From: Arthrobacter sp. OAP107
GTDB taxonomy: Bacteria; Actinomycetota; Actinomycetes; Actinomycetales; Micrococcaceae
DNA length: 64,000 bases
Direction of reading: 5' to 3'
Assembly: GCF_040546765.1 (NCBI RefSeq)
Contig: NZ_JBEPOK010000001.1
Location: 3,410,001-3,474,000 of the forward strand
The notes under the pieces were generated by a model that was not told the origin of the DNA, did not search any database, and saw only the letters and a list, made by a program, of their open reading frames with translations. The translations under genes and the position numbers were made by a program. Numbering within the stretch: the stretch's first letter is position 1; every line of letters starts with the position of its first letter. This document shows positions 9,601 to 15,704 of this stretch, one piece after another.

Positions 9601-10061
9601 GGGAAACCGATCTCATCCGCGGCGGCGAGGAGCTCGTCGAGGTCCTTCGACGGCGCGCTCGACTTCAGCACAGGGACGCCGGCCTTCCGGGCGGCCTCCA
9701 AAGCTGCCACCTTGTTGCCGGCGAGTTCCAGGACCTCCGCGGGCGGACCCACGAAGGTGATCCCTGCGGCCTTGGCGGCACGCGCGAGGTCGGGGTTCTC
9801 GGAGAGGAAGCCGTAGCCGGGGTAGATGGCGTCCGCACCGGACTCCTTGGCAACGCGAACCACCTCGTCAACGTCCAGGTAGGCGCGGACGGGGTGTCCC
9901 TCTTCGCCAATCAGATACGCCTCATCGGCCTTCTGGCGGTGGATCGAGTTACGGTCCTCATTGGGGAACACAGCGACTGTCTTGGCGCCCAGTTCGTAGC
10001 CAGCGCGGAAAGCACGGATTGCGATTTCTCCGCGGTTGGCCACCAGAATCTTGGAAAACAT
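6666..10061 (-). CDS. pyc: Pyruvate carboxylase
   Basis: 1131 aa single-chain biotin enzyme that converts pyruvate, bicarbonate and ATP to oxaloacetate (anaplerosis). Order of domains: biotin carboxylase (about 1-450; KILVANRGEIAIRA, the ATP-grasp GGGGRGMRRV and EMNPRIQVEHTVTEEVT), carboxyltransferase (about 530-810; DTTFRDAHQSLLATRVR, metal-site HLHTHDTAGG), allosteric/PYC_OADA region, then a biotinyl domain with EAMKMEAS; the biotinylated Lys is residue 1097. Length is typical for the alpha4-type enzyme. Start ATG at 10061 has AGGAGAAGT immediately upstream. The gene is transcribed alone, divergent from the ParA-like gene. Confidence 0.97.
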   Translation of the reverse strand: MFSKILVANRGEIAIRAFRAGYELGAKTVAVFPNEDRNSIHRQKADEAYLIGEEGHPVRAYLDVDEVVRVAKESGADAIYPGYGFLSENPDLARAAKAAGITFVGPPAEVLELAGNKVAALEAARKAGVPVLKSSAPSKDLDELLAAADEIGFPIFAKAVAGGGGRGMRRVDTREALPEALQSAMREADAAFGDPTMFLEQAVLRPRHIEVQILADAEGNVMHLFERDCSIQRRHQKVIEIAPAPNLDEGIRQALYRDAVKFAKALNYVNAGTVEFLVDTVGERAGQHVFIEMNPRIQVEHTVTEEVTDVDLVQAQMRIAAGETLADLGLSQETVFLKGAALQSRITTEDPANGFRPDVGKITGYRSAGGAGVRLDGGTVYSGAEISPHFDSMLVKLTCRGRDYPAAVARARRALAEFRIRGVSTNISFLQAVLDDADFIAGNVATSFIDERPELLKARVSADRGTKLLTWLAEVTVNKPNGELPVHSDPADKLPSVKGIEARPGSRQRLLELGPEGFAKALREQTAVAVTDTTFRDAHQSLLATRVRTRDLLAAAPAVSTLLPDLLSVEAWGGATYDVALRFLGEDPWDRLAALRKALPNVCLQMLLRGRNTVGYTPYPEEVTEAFVNEAAATGIDIFRIFDALNDVSQMAPAIRAVRATGTAVAEVALCYTGDMLDPDETLYTLDYYLGLADRIVEAGAHILAIKDMAGLLRPAAAAKLVSALRERFDLPVHLHTHDTAGGQLATLLAAVDAGVDAVDVASASLAGTTSQPSASALVAALAHTERDTGLSLAAVSSLEPYWEAVRRVYAPFESGLPGPTGRVYQHEIPGGQLSNLRQQAIALGLGERFEAIEDMYTAADRILGHLVKVTPSSKVVGDLALHLVGLNADPADFNENPQNYDIPDSVIGFLSGELGDPPGGWPEPFRTKALQGRSIKVRDAELSAEDSAALRGDSKTRQQTLNRLLFAGPTKDYLKSRETYGNVSVLDTRDYLYGLQRGEEHVIQLEKGVRLIASLEAVSEPDEKGMRTVMCTLNGQSRPVSVRDKSVVSNVKTAEKADPSIPGHVAAPFAGAVTVTVKAGDTVNAGDTIATIEAMKMEASITTPVGGKVTRLAISAVEQVQGGDLLIVVE

Positions 10062-10365
10062 ACTTCTCCTGCATCATTGCGGGTGGTATCGGTAAGTGGT
10101 CACAGTGTGTAAGACGGGCCGGACGAAACACAAATCATTGTGTCTACCATCACAGAATTATCCGTCATGTCCGGGCCATATTCACTGCCGGGCCCATATT
10201 TACTGCGAGGCATGCCCGGATCCCGATAAGAAGGGATTCCGGCCAAGGTCAACATATGATGATTGGGGCGGCGGAAGCCTGCCCCTGTTCCTGCAGCACC
10301 ATCCGGCAGCACCGGAACGGAACGTACCCCAACACGGCAACCGGCGTTAGGTATTGGTTTATCAA
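10062..10365. other. Divergent intergenic region pyc / ParA-like, with 18-bp direct repeat
   Basis: 304 bases without a supported gene. The region is less GC-rich than its flanks and holds a near-perfect direct repeat: CCGGGCC-ATATTCACTGC at 10171-10188 and CCGGGCCC-ATATTTACTGC at 10188-10206, directly abutting, with CATGCCCGG a few bases further. It probably contains the promoters of both genes; repeats of this size and helical spacing could be an operator. Confidence 0.5.
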
Positions 10366-11187
10366 GTGCAAGTAGTCAGCATCAGCAGCCTCAAGGGCGG
10401 TGTCGGCAAGACATCCGTTACAACCGGACTGGCGTCTGCGGCACTGGCCGCAGGTATCCCAACCCTCGTAGTTGACCTCGATCCCCATGCCGACGCCACC
10501 ACAGCCCTCGGGGTGCAGCCCAGCGACAAGCTGGACATCGGCAGGATGCTGAAGAATCCGCGCAAGGCCAACATCGCCGGGAACGTGGTGCCCAGCGGCT
10601 GGATCAGCCGGATGGTCGTCAACGGTTCCGGTCCGGCGGTGCTCGATGTCGCCGTCGGGTCCGCCTACACCGGCATCTACGACCGGCCCGACCTCGGCAA
10701 GCGCGATCTGCGCAGGCTGTCCGCGGTGCTCGCCGGCACGAATACTTACGAGCTCATCCTGGTGGACTGCCCGCCGTCCCTGAACGGCCTCACGCGCATG
10801 GCCTGGTCCGCGAGCACCAAGGTGGCGCTGGTGGCCGAGCCCGGGCTCTTCTCCGTGGCCGGCACCGAACGCACCATGCGGGCCATCCAACTGTTCCGGC
10901 AGGAATTCGCGCCGAACCTCTCCCCCGCCGGCATTGTGGCCAACCGGGTGCGCTCCGGGTCCTCCGAGCACGCTTTCCGGCTCGCCGAGATGCAGGCCAT
11001 GTTCGGCGACCTCCTGCTGGCCCCGCACATCCCGGAGCAGGCCAACTGGCAGCAGATCCAGGGTGCGGCGCACTCCGTCCACCACTGGCCCGGCGACTCC
11101 GCCAAGGCCGCAGCCGGGCTCTACGACACGCTGCTGGAAAACCTCATGGCCACCACTAAGACCAGCCGCAGCCGGGTAGCCCGCTAA
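10366..11187 (+). CDS. Orphan ParA-like ATPase
   Basis: 273 aa from the GTG at 10366 (MQVVSISSLKGGVGKTS); a TTG 12 bases upstream is the alternative start, and neither has a strong ribosome site. Deviant Walker A KGGVGKTS near residue 10, switch region VVDLDPHADATTALG, and Walker B ELILVDCPPSLNGLTRMAW are all clear, as is the hydrophobic C-terminal core. No ParB or parS lies beside it, and the conventional ParA of the chromosome segregation operon is elsewhere in this window, so this paralogue probably positions some other cargo or acts in cell-cycle control. It is convergent with the frameshifted MerR gene across a shared terminator. Confidence 0.85.
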   Translation: MQVVSISSLKGGVGKTSVTTGLASAALAAGIPTLVVDLDPHADATTALGVQPSDKLDIGRMLKNPRKANIAGNVVPSGWISRMVVNGSGPAVLDVAVGSAYTGIYDRPDLGKRDLRRLSAVLAGTNTYELILVDCPPSLNGLTRMAWSASTKVALVAEPGLFSVAGTERTMRAIQLFRQEFAPNLSPAGIVANRVRSGSSEHAFRLAEMQAMFGDLLLAPHIPEQANWQQIQGAAHSVHHWPGDSAKAAAGLYDTLLENLMATTKTSRSRVAR

Positions 11188-11216
11188 TAGCTTTTGCCAG
11201 TCCCGCTGAACGCGTG

Positions 11217-11246
11217 AAGGCCGCCTCCCCAACGGGAGGCGGCCTT
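11217..11246. terminator. Bidirectional terminator between ParA-like and MerR genes
   Basis: Perfect 13-bp stem (AAGGCCGCCTCCC / GGGAGGCGGCCTT) with a CAAC loop, T-containing on both sides, placed between two convergent genes. Confidence 0.85.
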
Positions 11247-11259
11247 CTGCTTAAGTCTG

Positions 11260-11857
11260 CTAGCCGATCTTGCGCGCAGCGCGGCGCTTGCTGAGTTCAT
11301 CGTCCGGGAATGTCTGTTCGCCGGCGTGCTCGCTGGGCAGCGAGGCGAGGCTCCCCTCGACTTCGCGCCACACGCGGCCGACGGCGATGCCGAAAACGCC
11401 CTGGCCTCCCTGCACGAGATCGATGACCTCGTCCGCGGACGTGCATTCGTAGACCGCTGGCACCATCGCTCATGAGGGTGATCTGGGCCAGGTCCTCGAC
11501 CCCGCGTTCACGGAGGTGCTCCACGGCGCTGCGGATCTGCTGCAGCGATACGCCCGTGTCCAGGAGGCGCTTGACGACCTTCAGCACCAGGATGTCGCGG
11601 AAACCGTAGAGCCGCTGCGAACCGGAGCCCGCTGCGCCGCGGACTGCAGGCTCCACCAGGCCGGTACGGGCCCAGTAGTCGAGCTGCCGGTAGGTGATGC
11701 CGGCGGCCTTGCAGGCGGTGGGCCCGCGGTAGCCGGCGTCCTCGTCCAGAACCGGGAGATCCTCAGTGAAGAGAAGGCCCTGAGCACCGCTCGCGGGCAC
11801 GGCAACGCCGGCCGTCGAGGGTTGCTTCAGCTCGCCTGCTTCGCCTTTCGGACTCAC
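11260..11857 (-). pseudogene. MerR-family regulator (ResR/McdR, Rv1830-like) with an apparent +1 frameshift
   Basis: Two overlapping frames together encode one MerR protein. The first reads from GTG 11857 (AAGGAGG 6 bases upstream) through the winged helix (ACKAAGITYRQLDYWARTGL; YGFRDILVLKVVKRLLDTG) to DGAS near residue 134. The second continues VYECTSADEVIDLVQGGQG and ends with the basic tail SKRRAARKIG at 11260. The join is at 11454-11455, where removal of one C of a CC pair restores DGAS-VYECT. As written, the frame runs 52 unrelated residues to a stop at 11297, losing the conserved C-terminal domain. The position after ftsR and DUF151 matches mycobacterial Rv1830. It could be a sequencing error, a real mutation or, less likely, recoding. 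Confidence 0.8.
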
Positions 11858-12015
11858 GTGGATCCTCCTTGTCATGAGCTCCCCTGAGGAAGTTGCCGCA
11901 ACAGCTGCTACGCGCATGAAGTCCAAATGAAATTCATGCTTGTAATTCGGCCGGAGTAGCACTTTCCAGTGTGACTTGCGCCGCTGTCGTATGCAATGGG
12001 AACTTGGTACCTTCG

Positions 12016-12044
12016 ACGTTAGGCCTGCCACGGCCCAAGGTCAA
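12016..12044 (-). promoter_or_regulatory. Candidate promoter of the ResR-like merR gene
   Basis: Read leftward: TTGACC, 17 bases, TAACGT. This is a fair sigma-70-type -35/-10 pair with optimal spacing. It would start a transcript about 150 bases upstream of the GTG start at 11857, and it lies just downstream of a TTAA repeat array. Confidence 0.45.
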
Positions 12045-12084
12045 AGACGTTCGCATGATTAGTGGGGCGTGTCGAAAGTTTCAG

Positions 12085-12102
12085 CCTTAACTTTAACCTT
12101 AA
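12085..12102. repeat. Three hexamer repeats CCTTAA / CTTTAA / CCTTAA
   Basis: TTAA occurs at 12087, 12093 and 12099, exactly 6 bases apart, in otherwise GC-rich DNA just beyond the DUF151 stop and about 40 bases upstream of the candidate merR promoter. Looks like a regulator binding array; autoregulation by the adjacent MerR protein is an inference. Confidence 0.5.
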
Positions 12103-12109
12103 CGTGACC

Positions 12110-12613
12110 TTAGCCGTCGAAATCCTCGGGCTCGACGTCGTCCAGGAACTCCCGGAACCGGCGCAGCTCGCGCTCTTCCTCCACGGTGGGCCCGGGCTCC
12201 GTGTCCTCGCCTTCATCGTGCTCGGTGATGCGCACACCGGCCTCGTCCATGACGGAGTCAGCGCACCAGATGCGGCATTTGGCACGCAGTGCGATGGCCA
12301 GGGCGTCCGACGCCCGCGAGCTCACCGTGGCCCCGTTGTCGAACTGGAGCTGGCCGTAGAAGATGTTGTCCTCCACAGCCACGATGTTCACGCTGACCAC
12401 GGAATGTCCAAGGGTCTCCACGACATCAACCAGAAGGTCGTGCGTCATGGGCCGCGGCGGCACCACGCCCTGCTGGGCCAGCGCGATGGCGCTTGCCTCG
12501 GGAGTCCCGATCCAGATGGGAACGTGCCGTTCCCCGTGCATCTCGCGGAGCAGAACCAGGGGCTGGTTGGAGGGCAGTTCGATGCGGACGCCCACAATCT
12601 CGACTTCGATCAT
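12110..12613 (-). CDS. Bifunctional nuclease (DUF151) family protein
   Basis: 167 aa. The start is ATG 12613 (MIEVEIVGVRI), overlapping the ftsR-like stop as ATGA. The DUF151 core is complete: LPSNQPLVLLRE, the WIGTPEASAIALAQQG motif, THDLLVDVVETLG, and the RASDALAIALR segment, followed by an acidic tail. Plant and bacterial relatives are reported to have DNase and RNase activity, but the role in actinobacteria is unsettled. It is locked between two MerR regulators in the order seen in Mycobacterium (Rv1828-Rv1829-Rv1830), which suggests a function tied to growth or cell-division control. Confidence 0.9.
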   Translation of the reverse strand: MIEVEIVGVRIELPSNQPLVLLREMHGERHVPIWIGTPEASAIALAQQGVVPPRPMTHDLLVDVVETLGHSVVSVNIVAVEDNIFYGQLQFDNGATVSSRASDALAIALRAKCRIWCADSVMDEAGVRITEHDEGEDTEPGPTVEEERELRRFREFLDDVEPEDFDG

Positions 12614-13335
12614 CAGATTTCCATCCGCGAGATACGGTCCTGGACAAGCGCCCGGTGCAGGGTGAGGCAAAGGTCGCTGATTTCCCGGGCGGCTTCCGCC
12701 GCGCGGGCCTGCGACGCAGCGTCCCTGCGCGAGGTGAGGGTGGCTACGGCGCGTTCCACGAGTCCGAACTCGCGCTCCGCGGCCGCCTGGAAGGGCCGGA
12801 GGTGCCGGGGCTCCAGGCCGTGGCTCTCCAACTGGACGCAGGCGCGGGCCACCTGGAGTGCGTGCTCGTCGAACTTGCCGTCAGTGTGCCCGATGAGGCC
12901 GAAGCTAAGCAGGGACTGCAGCAGGGGCACGCTGGCCCCCGACTCTGCGCGCAGCTGCTCCTCGCTGAGCCTGCGTGCCTTGTTCTGCAGTTCCGCGGCA
13001 AGTTCGTCCGAGACGATCCGCGGGGAGACAGTAACCCCGGGCGGAAGGTTCTCGGGCCGCTCGCCCCGGTCGATGGCGTCAAGGTAGTCCTTGATGACCT
13101 TCAGCGGCAGGTACTGGTCACGCTGCAGCGACAGGACGAAGCGCAGCCGCTCGACGTCGCTGTCCGAGTACTGCCGGTAGCCCGCGGGTGTACGCCGGGG
13201 ATTGATGAGCCCTTTTTCCTCAAGGAACCTGATTTTTGACGCCGTCATGCTCGGAAAGTCATCGCTCAGCTGAGCGAGCACTTCCCCGATGTTCAGGACC
13301 AGCGGTCCCCGGCGCTCCGGTTGTGCCATTGCCAC
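12613..13335 (-). CDS. ftsR: MerR-family cell-division regulator, FtsR-like (Rv1828 type)
   Basis: 240 aa. N-terminal winged helix: LNIGEVLAQLSDDFPSMTASKIRFLEEKGLI with the wing TPAGYRQYSDSDVERLRFVLSLQRD. It is followed by a helical dimerisation domain with a long C-terminal helix. FtsR of Corynebacterium, an Rv1828 orthologue, activates ftsZ; that role is transferred here by homology and by conserved order with the FHA protein, DUF151 and second MerR genes. GTG 13335 is preferred because GGAG lies 9 bases upstream; ATG 13329 is the alternative. The stop overlaps the DUF151 start. No metal- or drug-sensing cysteines are visible. Confidence 0.85.
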   Translation of the reverse strand: MAMAQPERRGPLVLNIGEVLAQLSDDFPSMTASKIRFLEEKGLINPRRTPAGYRQYSDSDVERLRFVLSLQRDQYLPLKVIKDYLDAIDRGERPENLPPGVTVSPRIVSDELAAELQNKARRLSEEQLRAESGASVPLLQSLLSFGLIGHTDGKFDEHALQVARACVQLESHGLEPRHLRPFQAAAEREFGLVERAVATLTSRRDAASQARAAEAAREISDLCLTLHRALVQDRISRMEI

Positions 13336-13351
13336 AGGCAGCCGCTCCGAA

Positions 13352-13828
13352 TCAGACGCGTCCTGCTGCGCGGGCAGGGCTCAGGTAGAAGGTGAGGCGG
13401 AACTTGCCAATCTGGACTTCGTTTCCGGACCTCAGTTCCACGCTGTCCACGCGGTCATGGTTGACGTAGGTGCCGTTCAGGCTTCCGGTGTCCACCACCT
13501 CGAAGCTCCGCGGCGTGCGGCGGAACTCGACGTGGCGGCGGGAGACCGTCACGTCGTCGAGGAAAATGTCGGCGTCCGGGTGCCGCCCGGCCGTGGTGAC
13601 ATCGGAGTCAAGGAGGAAGCGGGCACCCGAGTTCGGCCCGCTGTGGGCCACGAGCAGGGCGGAGCCGGAGGGCAGTGCCTCAACGGCAGAGCGTTCCTCC
13701 GGAGAGAGCTTGGGTACGATCGTGGGCTCTTCACGAACCGGAGTGAGGTTGATCGAGGTGGTTTCCGAAGCCCTGCCCGCACCTGTGCCGTAATCGCCGT
13801 GGGTGTGGTTCTGTTCGCCGCCAACCAT
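13352..13828 (-). CDS. garA: FHA-domain phospho-switch protein, GarA/OdhI-like
   Basis: 158 aa. Residues 22-25 are ETTS, the phosphothreonine motif at which Pkn-type Ser/Thr kinases act on GarA/OdhI. A single FHA domain follows (about 70-150): TTAGRHPDADIFLDDVTVSRRHVEF, then DTGSLNGTYVN and the closing strands. In related organisms unphosphorylated protein binds and inhibits 2-oxoglutarate dehydrogenase and glutamate dehydrogenase, and phosphorylation makes the FHA domain bind its own tail. The position between gcvH and ftsR is the same as mycobacterial garA, which supports orthology. The start ATG 13828 has GAAGGAGGAAGAAT upstream. Confidence 0.92.
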   Translation of the reverse strand: MVGGEQNHTHGDYGTGAGRASETTSINLTPVREEPTIVPKLSPEERSAVEALPSGSALLVAHSGPNSGARFLLDSDVTTAGRHPDADIFLDDVTVSRRHVEFRRTPRSFEVVDTGSLNGTYVNHDRVDSVELRSGNEVQIGKFRLTFYLSPARAAGRV

Positions 13829-13974
13829 GGATTCTTCCTCCTTCGTTGCAGATGTCCCCCTGCAATCAACGCGTACCGTCCGGAACTGCCTGGCAGCCCC
13901 GGTATGCCGCCCGCCGTCCGGCCTTTGGACTCCATTGCGGGACTCCTGTGGCCGGGCAGCGGGACCGGTTAGCT

Positions 13975-14361
13975 TTAGCCTACCTGTTGTTCGTACTCCG
14001 ATGCACTGAGCAGGGAATCCACTGCATCAGGTTCGGCGAGCTTGACCTCGATGAGCCAGCCGTCGCCGTACGGATCGGAGTTGATGAGTGCCGAATCGGT
14101 GTCCAGTGACTCGTTGCGGGCCACGATCTCGCCGGAGACAGGCGCGTAAATGTCGGAGACGCTCTTGGTGGATTCAACCTCACCCACGACGTCGTTTGCC
14201 TTAACAGTGGTGCCAACTTCGGGCATCTGGGCGTAGACGACATCCCCGAGGGCGTCCTGGGCGAAGTCGGTGATCCCCACGCGGACCACACCATCGGCGT
14301 TCGGTGCTGTCACCCATTCGTGTTCGGCGGTGTAGGACAGATCAGAGGGAATGTTGCTCAT
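13975..14361 (-). CDS. gcvH: Glycine cleavage system H protein
   Basis: 128 aa lipoyl carrier that shuttles the aminomethyl group between the P, T and L proteins of glycine cleavage. The lipoylation site is Lys66 in the motif VGEVESTKSVSDIYAP, and the family start (YTAEHEWV) and C-terminal GDGWLIEVK are present; length is typical. No gcvP or gcvT is in the window, so gcvH is unlinked from the rest of the system, as in mycobacteria where it precedes garA. It is divergent from the Fpg/Nei gene and separated from the FHA gene by 146 bases. Confidence 0.96.
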   Translation of the reverse strand: MSNIPSDLSYTAEHEWVTAPNADGVVRVGITDFAQDALGDVVYAQMPEVGTTVKANDVVGEVESTKSVSDIYAPVSGEIVARNESLDTDSALINSDPYGDGWLIEVKLAEPDAVDSLLSASEYEQQVG

Positions 14362-14514
14362 CAGGGGCCTTTCATCGGGTCAATCACCAATGTCAACGGA
14401 GGCGTAGGGAACAGCCACCGGTTGAAAGTATATGCACAAGTCCGGGGCCGCCGGATGTGCCATTATGCCCCCGGGAACCGCCCAATCCGGTACACCGTGT
14501 GGCAAAGTGGTGCC

Positions 14515-15387
14515 ATGCCGGAACTACCCGAGGTGGCCGCACTGAGCACGTTCCTCGACACGCGGCTGCGCGGCGCGGTGCTGGAGAAACTGCAGGTGCT
14601 GTCCGTGGCCGTACTCAAGACGGCCGACCCGCCCTACACGGCTCTCGCGGGCCGGACCGTCACCGGCGTGGAGCGGTTCGGGAAGTTCGTCAGCCTCGAC
14701 GCCGACGGCCTCTATTTCGTCTTCCACCTCGCCAGGGCGGGCTGGGTCCGTTTCACCGAAAAACCCTCGCCGGATCCGCTCCGGCCCGGAAAGGGTCCCA
14801 TCGCGGCCCGCCTGCACTTTGCCGGGGCGGACGGCGGGAAGATGGGCATCGACCTGACCGAGGCCGGCACCAAGAAGGGCCTGGCCGTCTACGTGGTGCG
14901 CAAGCCCGGCGACGTTCCCGGCATCGCCGAGCTGGGCCCGGATCCGCTGATCCCCGCGTTCAGCCGCGAGATGTTCGCCGAGATCCTGGCCGGGCACCCG
15001 CACCAGATCAAAGGTGTGCTGCGCAGCCAAAGTGTCATCGCCGGCATCGGAAACGCCTACAGCGACGAAATCCTGCACGCAGCGAAAATCTCCCCGTTCG
15101 CCATGGCCAATTCCCTGGAGCCGGCGAAGGTCGGGATCCTGTACGACGCCATCCACAGCGTTCTCGGAGCCGCCGTGGCCCAGGCCCAGGGGAAGGCACC
15201 GGCCGACCTCAAGGATGCGAAACGGAGCGGCATGAATGTGCATGGCCGCGCCGGTGAGCTGTGCCCGGTCTGCGGGGACACAGTCCGCGAGGTGTCCTTC
15301 GCAGACACCGCGCTGCAGTACTGCCCCACCTGCCAGACCAACGGAAAGATCCTGGCCGACCGCAGAACTTCACGTTTCCTCAAGTAG
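14515..15387 (+). CDS. Fpg/Nei-family DNA glycosylase / AP lyase
   Basis: 290 aa base-excision repair enzyme. Pro2 and Glu3 of the N-terminal MPELPEV are the catalytic residues, a Lys in the VERFGKFVSL segment matches the DNA-binding Lys, and IKGVLRSQSVIAGIGNAYSDEIL is the helix-two-turn-helix. The C-terminal zinc finger CPVC...CPTC is intact. The region HLARAGWVRF replaces the usual HLGMSG of true Fpg, so it belongs to an actinobacterial Fpg/Nei branch whose base preference is not evident. The start is fixed by the catalytic Pro following Met at 14515; the longer open frame upstream is not coding. A strong bidirectional terminator follows. Confidence 0.9.
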   Translation: MPELPEVAALSTFLDTRLRGAVLEKLQVLSVAVLKTADPPYTALAGRTVTGVERFGKFVSLDADGLYFVFHLARAGWVRFTEKPSPDPLRPGKGPIAARLHFAGADGGKMGIDLTEAGTKKGLAVYVVRKPGDVPGIAELGPDPLIPAFSREMFAEILAGHPHQIKGVLRSQSVIAGIGNAYSDEILHAAKISPFAMANSLEPAKVGILYDAIHSVLGAAVAQAQGKAPADLKDAKRSGMNVHGRAGELCPVCGDTVREVSFADTALQYCPTCQTNGKILADRRTSRFLK

Positions 15388-15449
15388 CACGTTGCCGCCC
15401 GAGCAGCACCTGCCCCGGAAAGCACGTGCCGCCGTCGTGCGGGCAACAA

Positions 15450-15485
15450 AAAACCCCGCCAACCCTGTTGGGTTGGCGGGGTTTT
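15450..15485. terminator. Bidirectional rho-independent terminator
   Basis: Perfect 16-bp stem from AAAACCCCGCCAACCC to its complement with a TGTT loop; A-run on one side and T-run on the other. It serves the Fpg/Nei gene on the plus strand and tRNA-Pro on the minus strand. Confidence 0.93.
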
Positions 15486-15492
15486 GTTGCGG

Positions 15493-15566
<74 letters not shown>

Positions 15567-15704
15567 TCAGTTCCGCCGTTCTCCGCCAGATGATGTTCCG
15601 AAGAATTTCATCTAAGCAGTCCGGCCGAACCACCTAGAAGAGCTTACACGATTCCGGAGGGTGCCAGTGACACTTTCCGGCATTCGCCGCCCGGTGTGTC
15701 GTAA

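Noticed and set aside
11297..12031. A 244-residue reading of the MerR gene starting at 12031
   Set aside because: The first 58 codons cover promoter and leader and lack a ribosome site; the GTG at 11857 has AAGGAGG. The last 52 residues are out-of-frame sequence after the frameshift.
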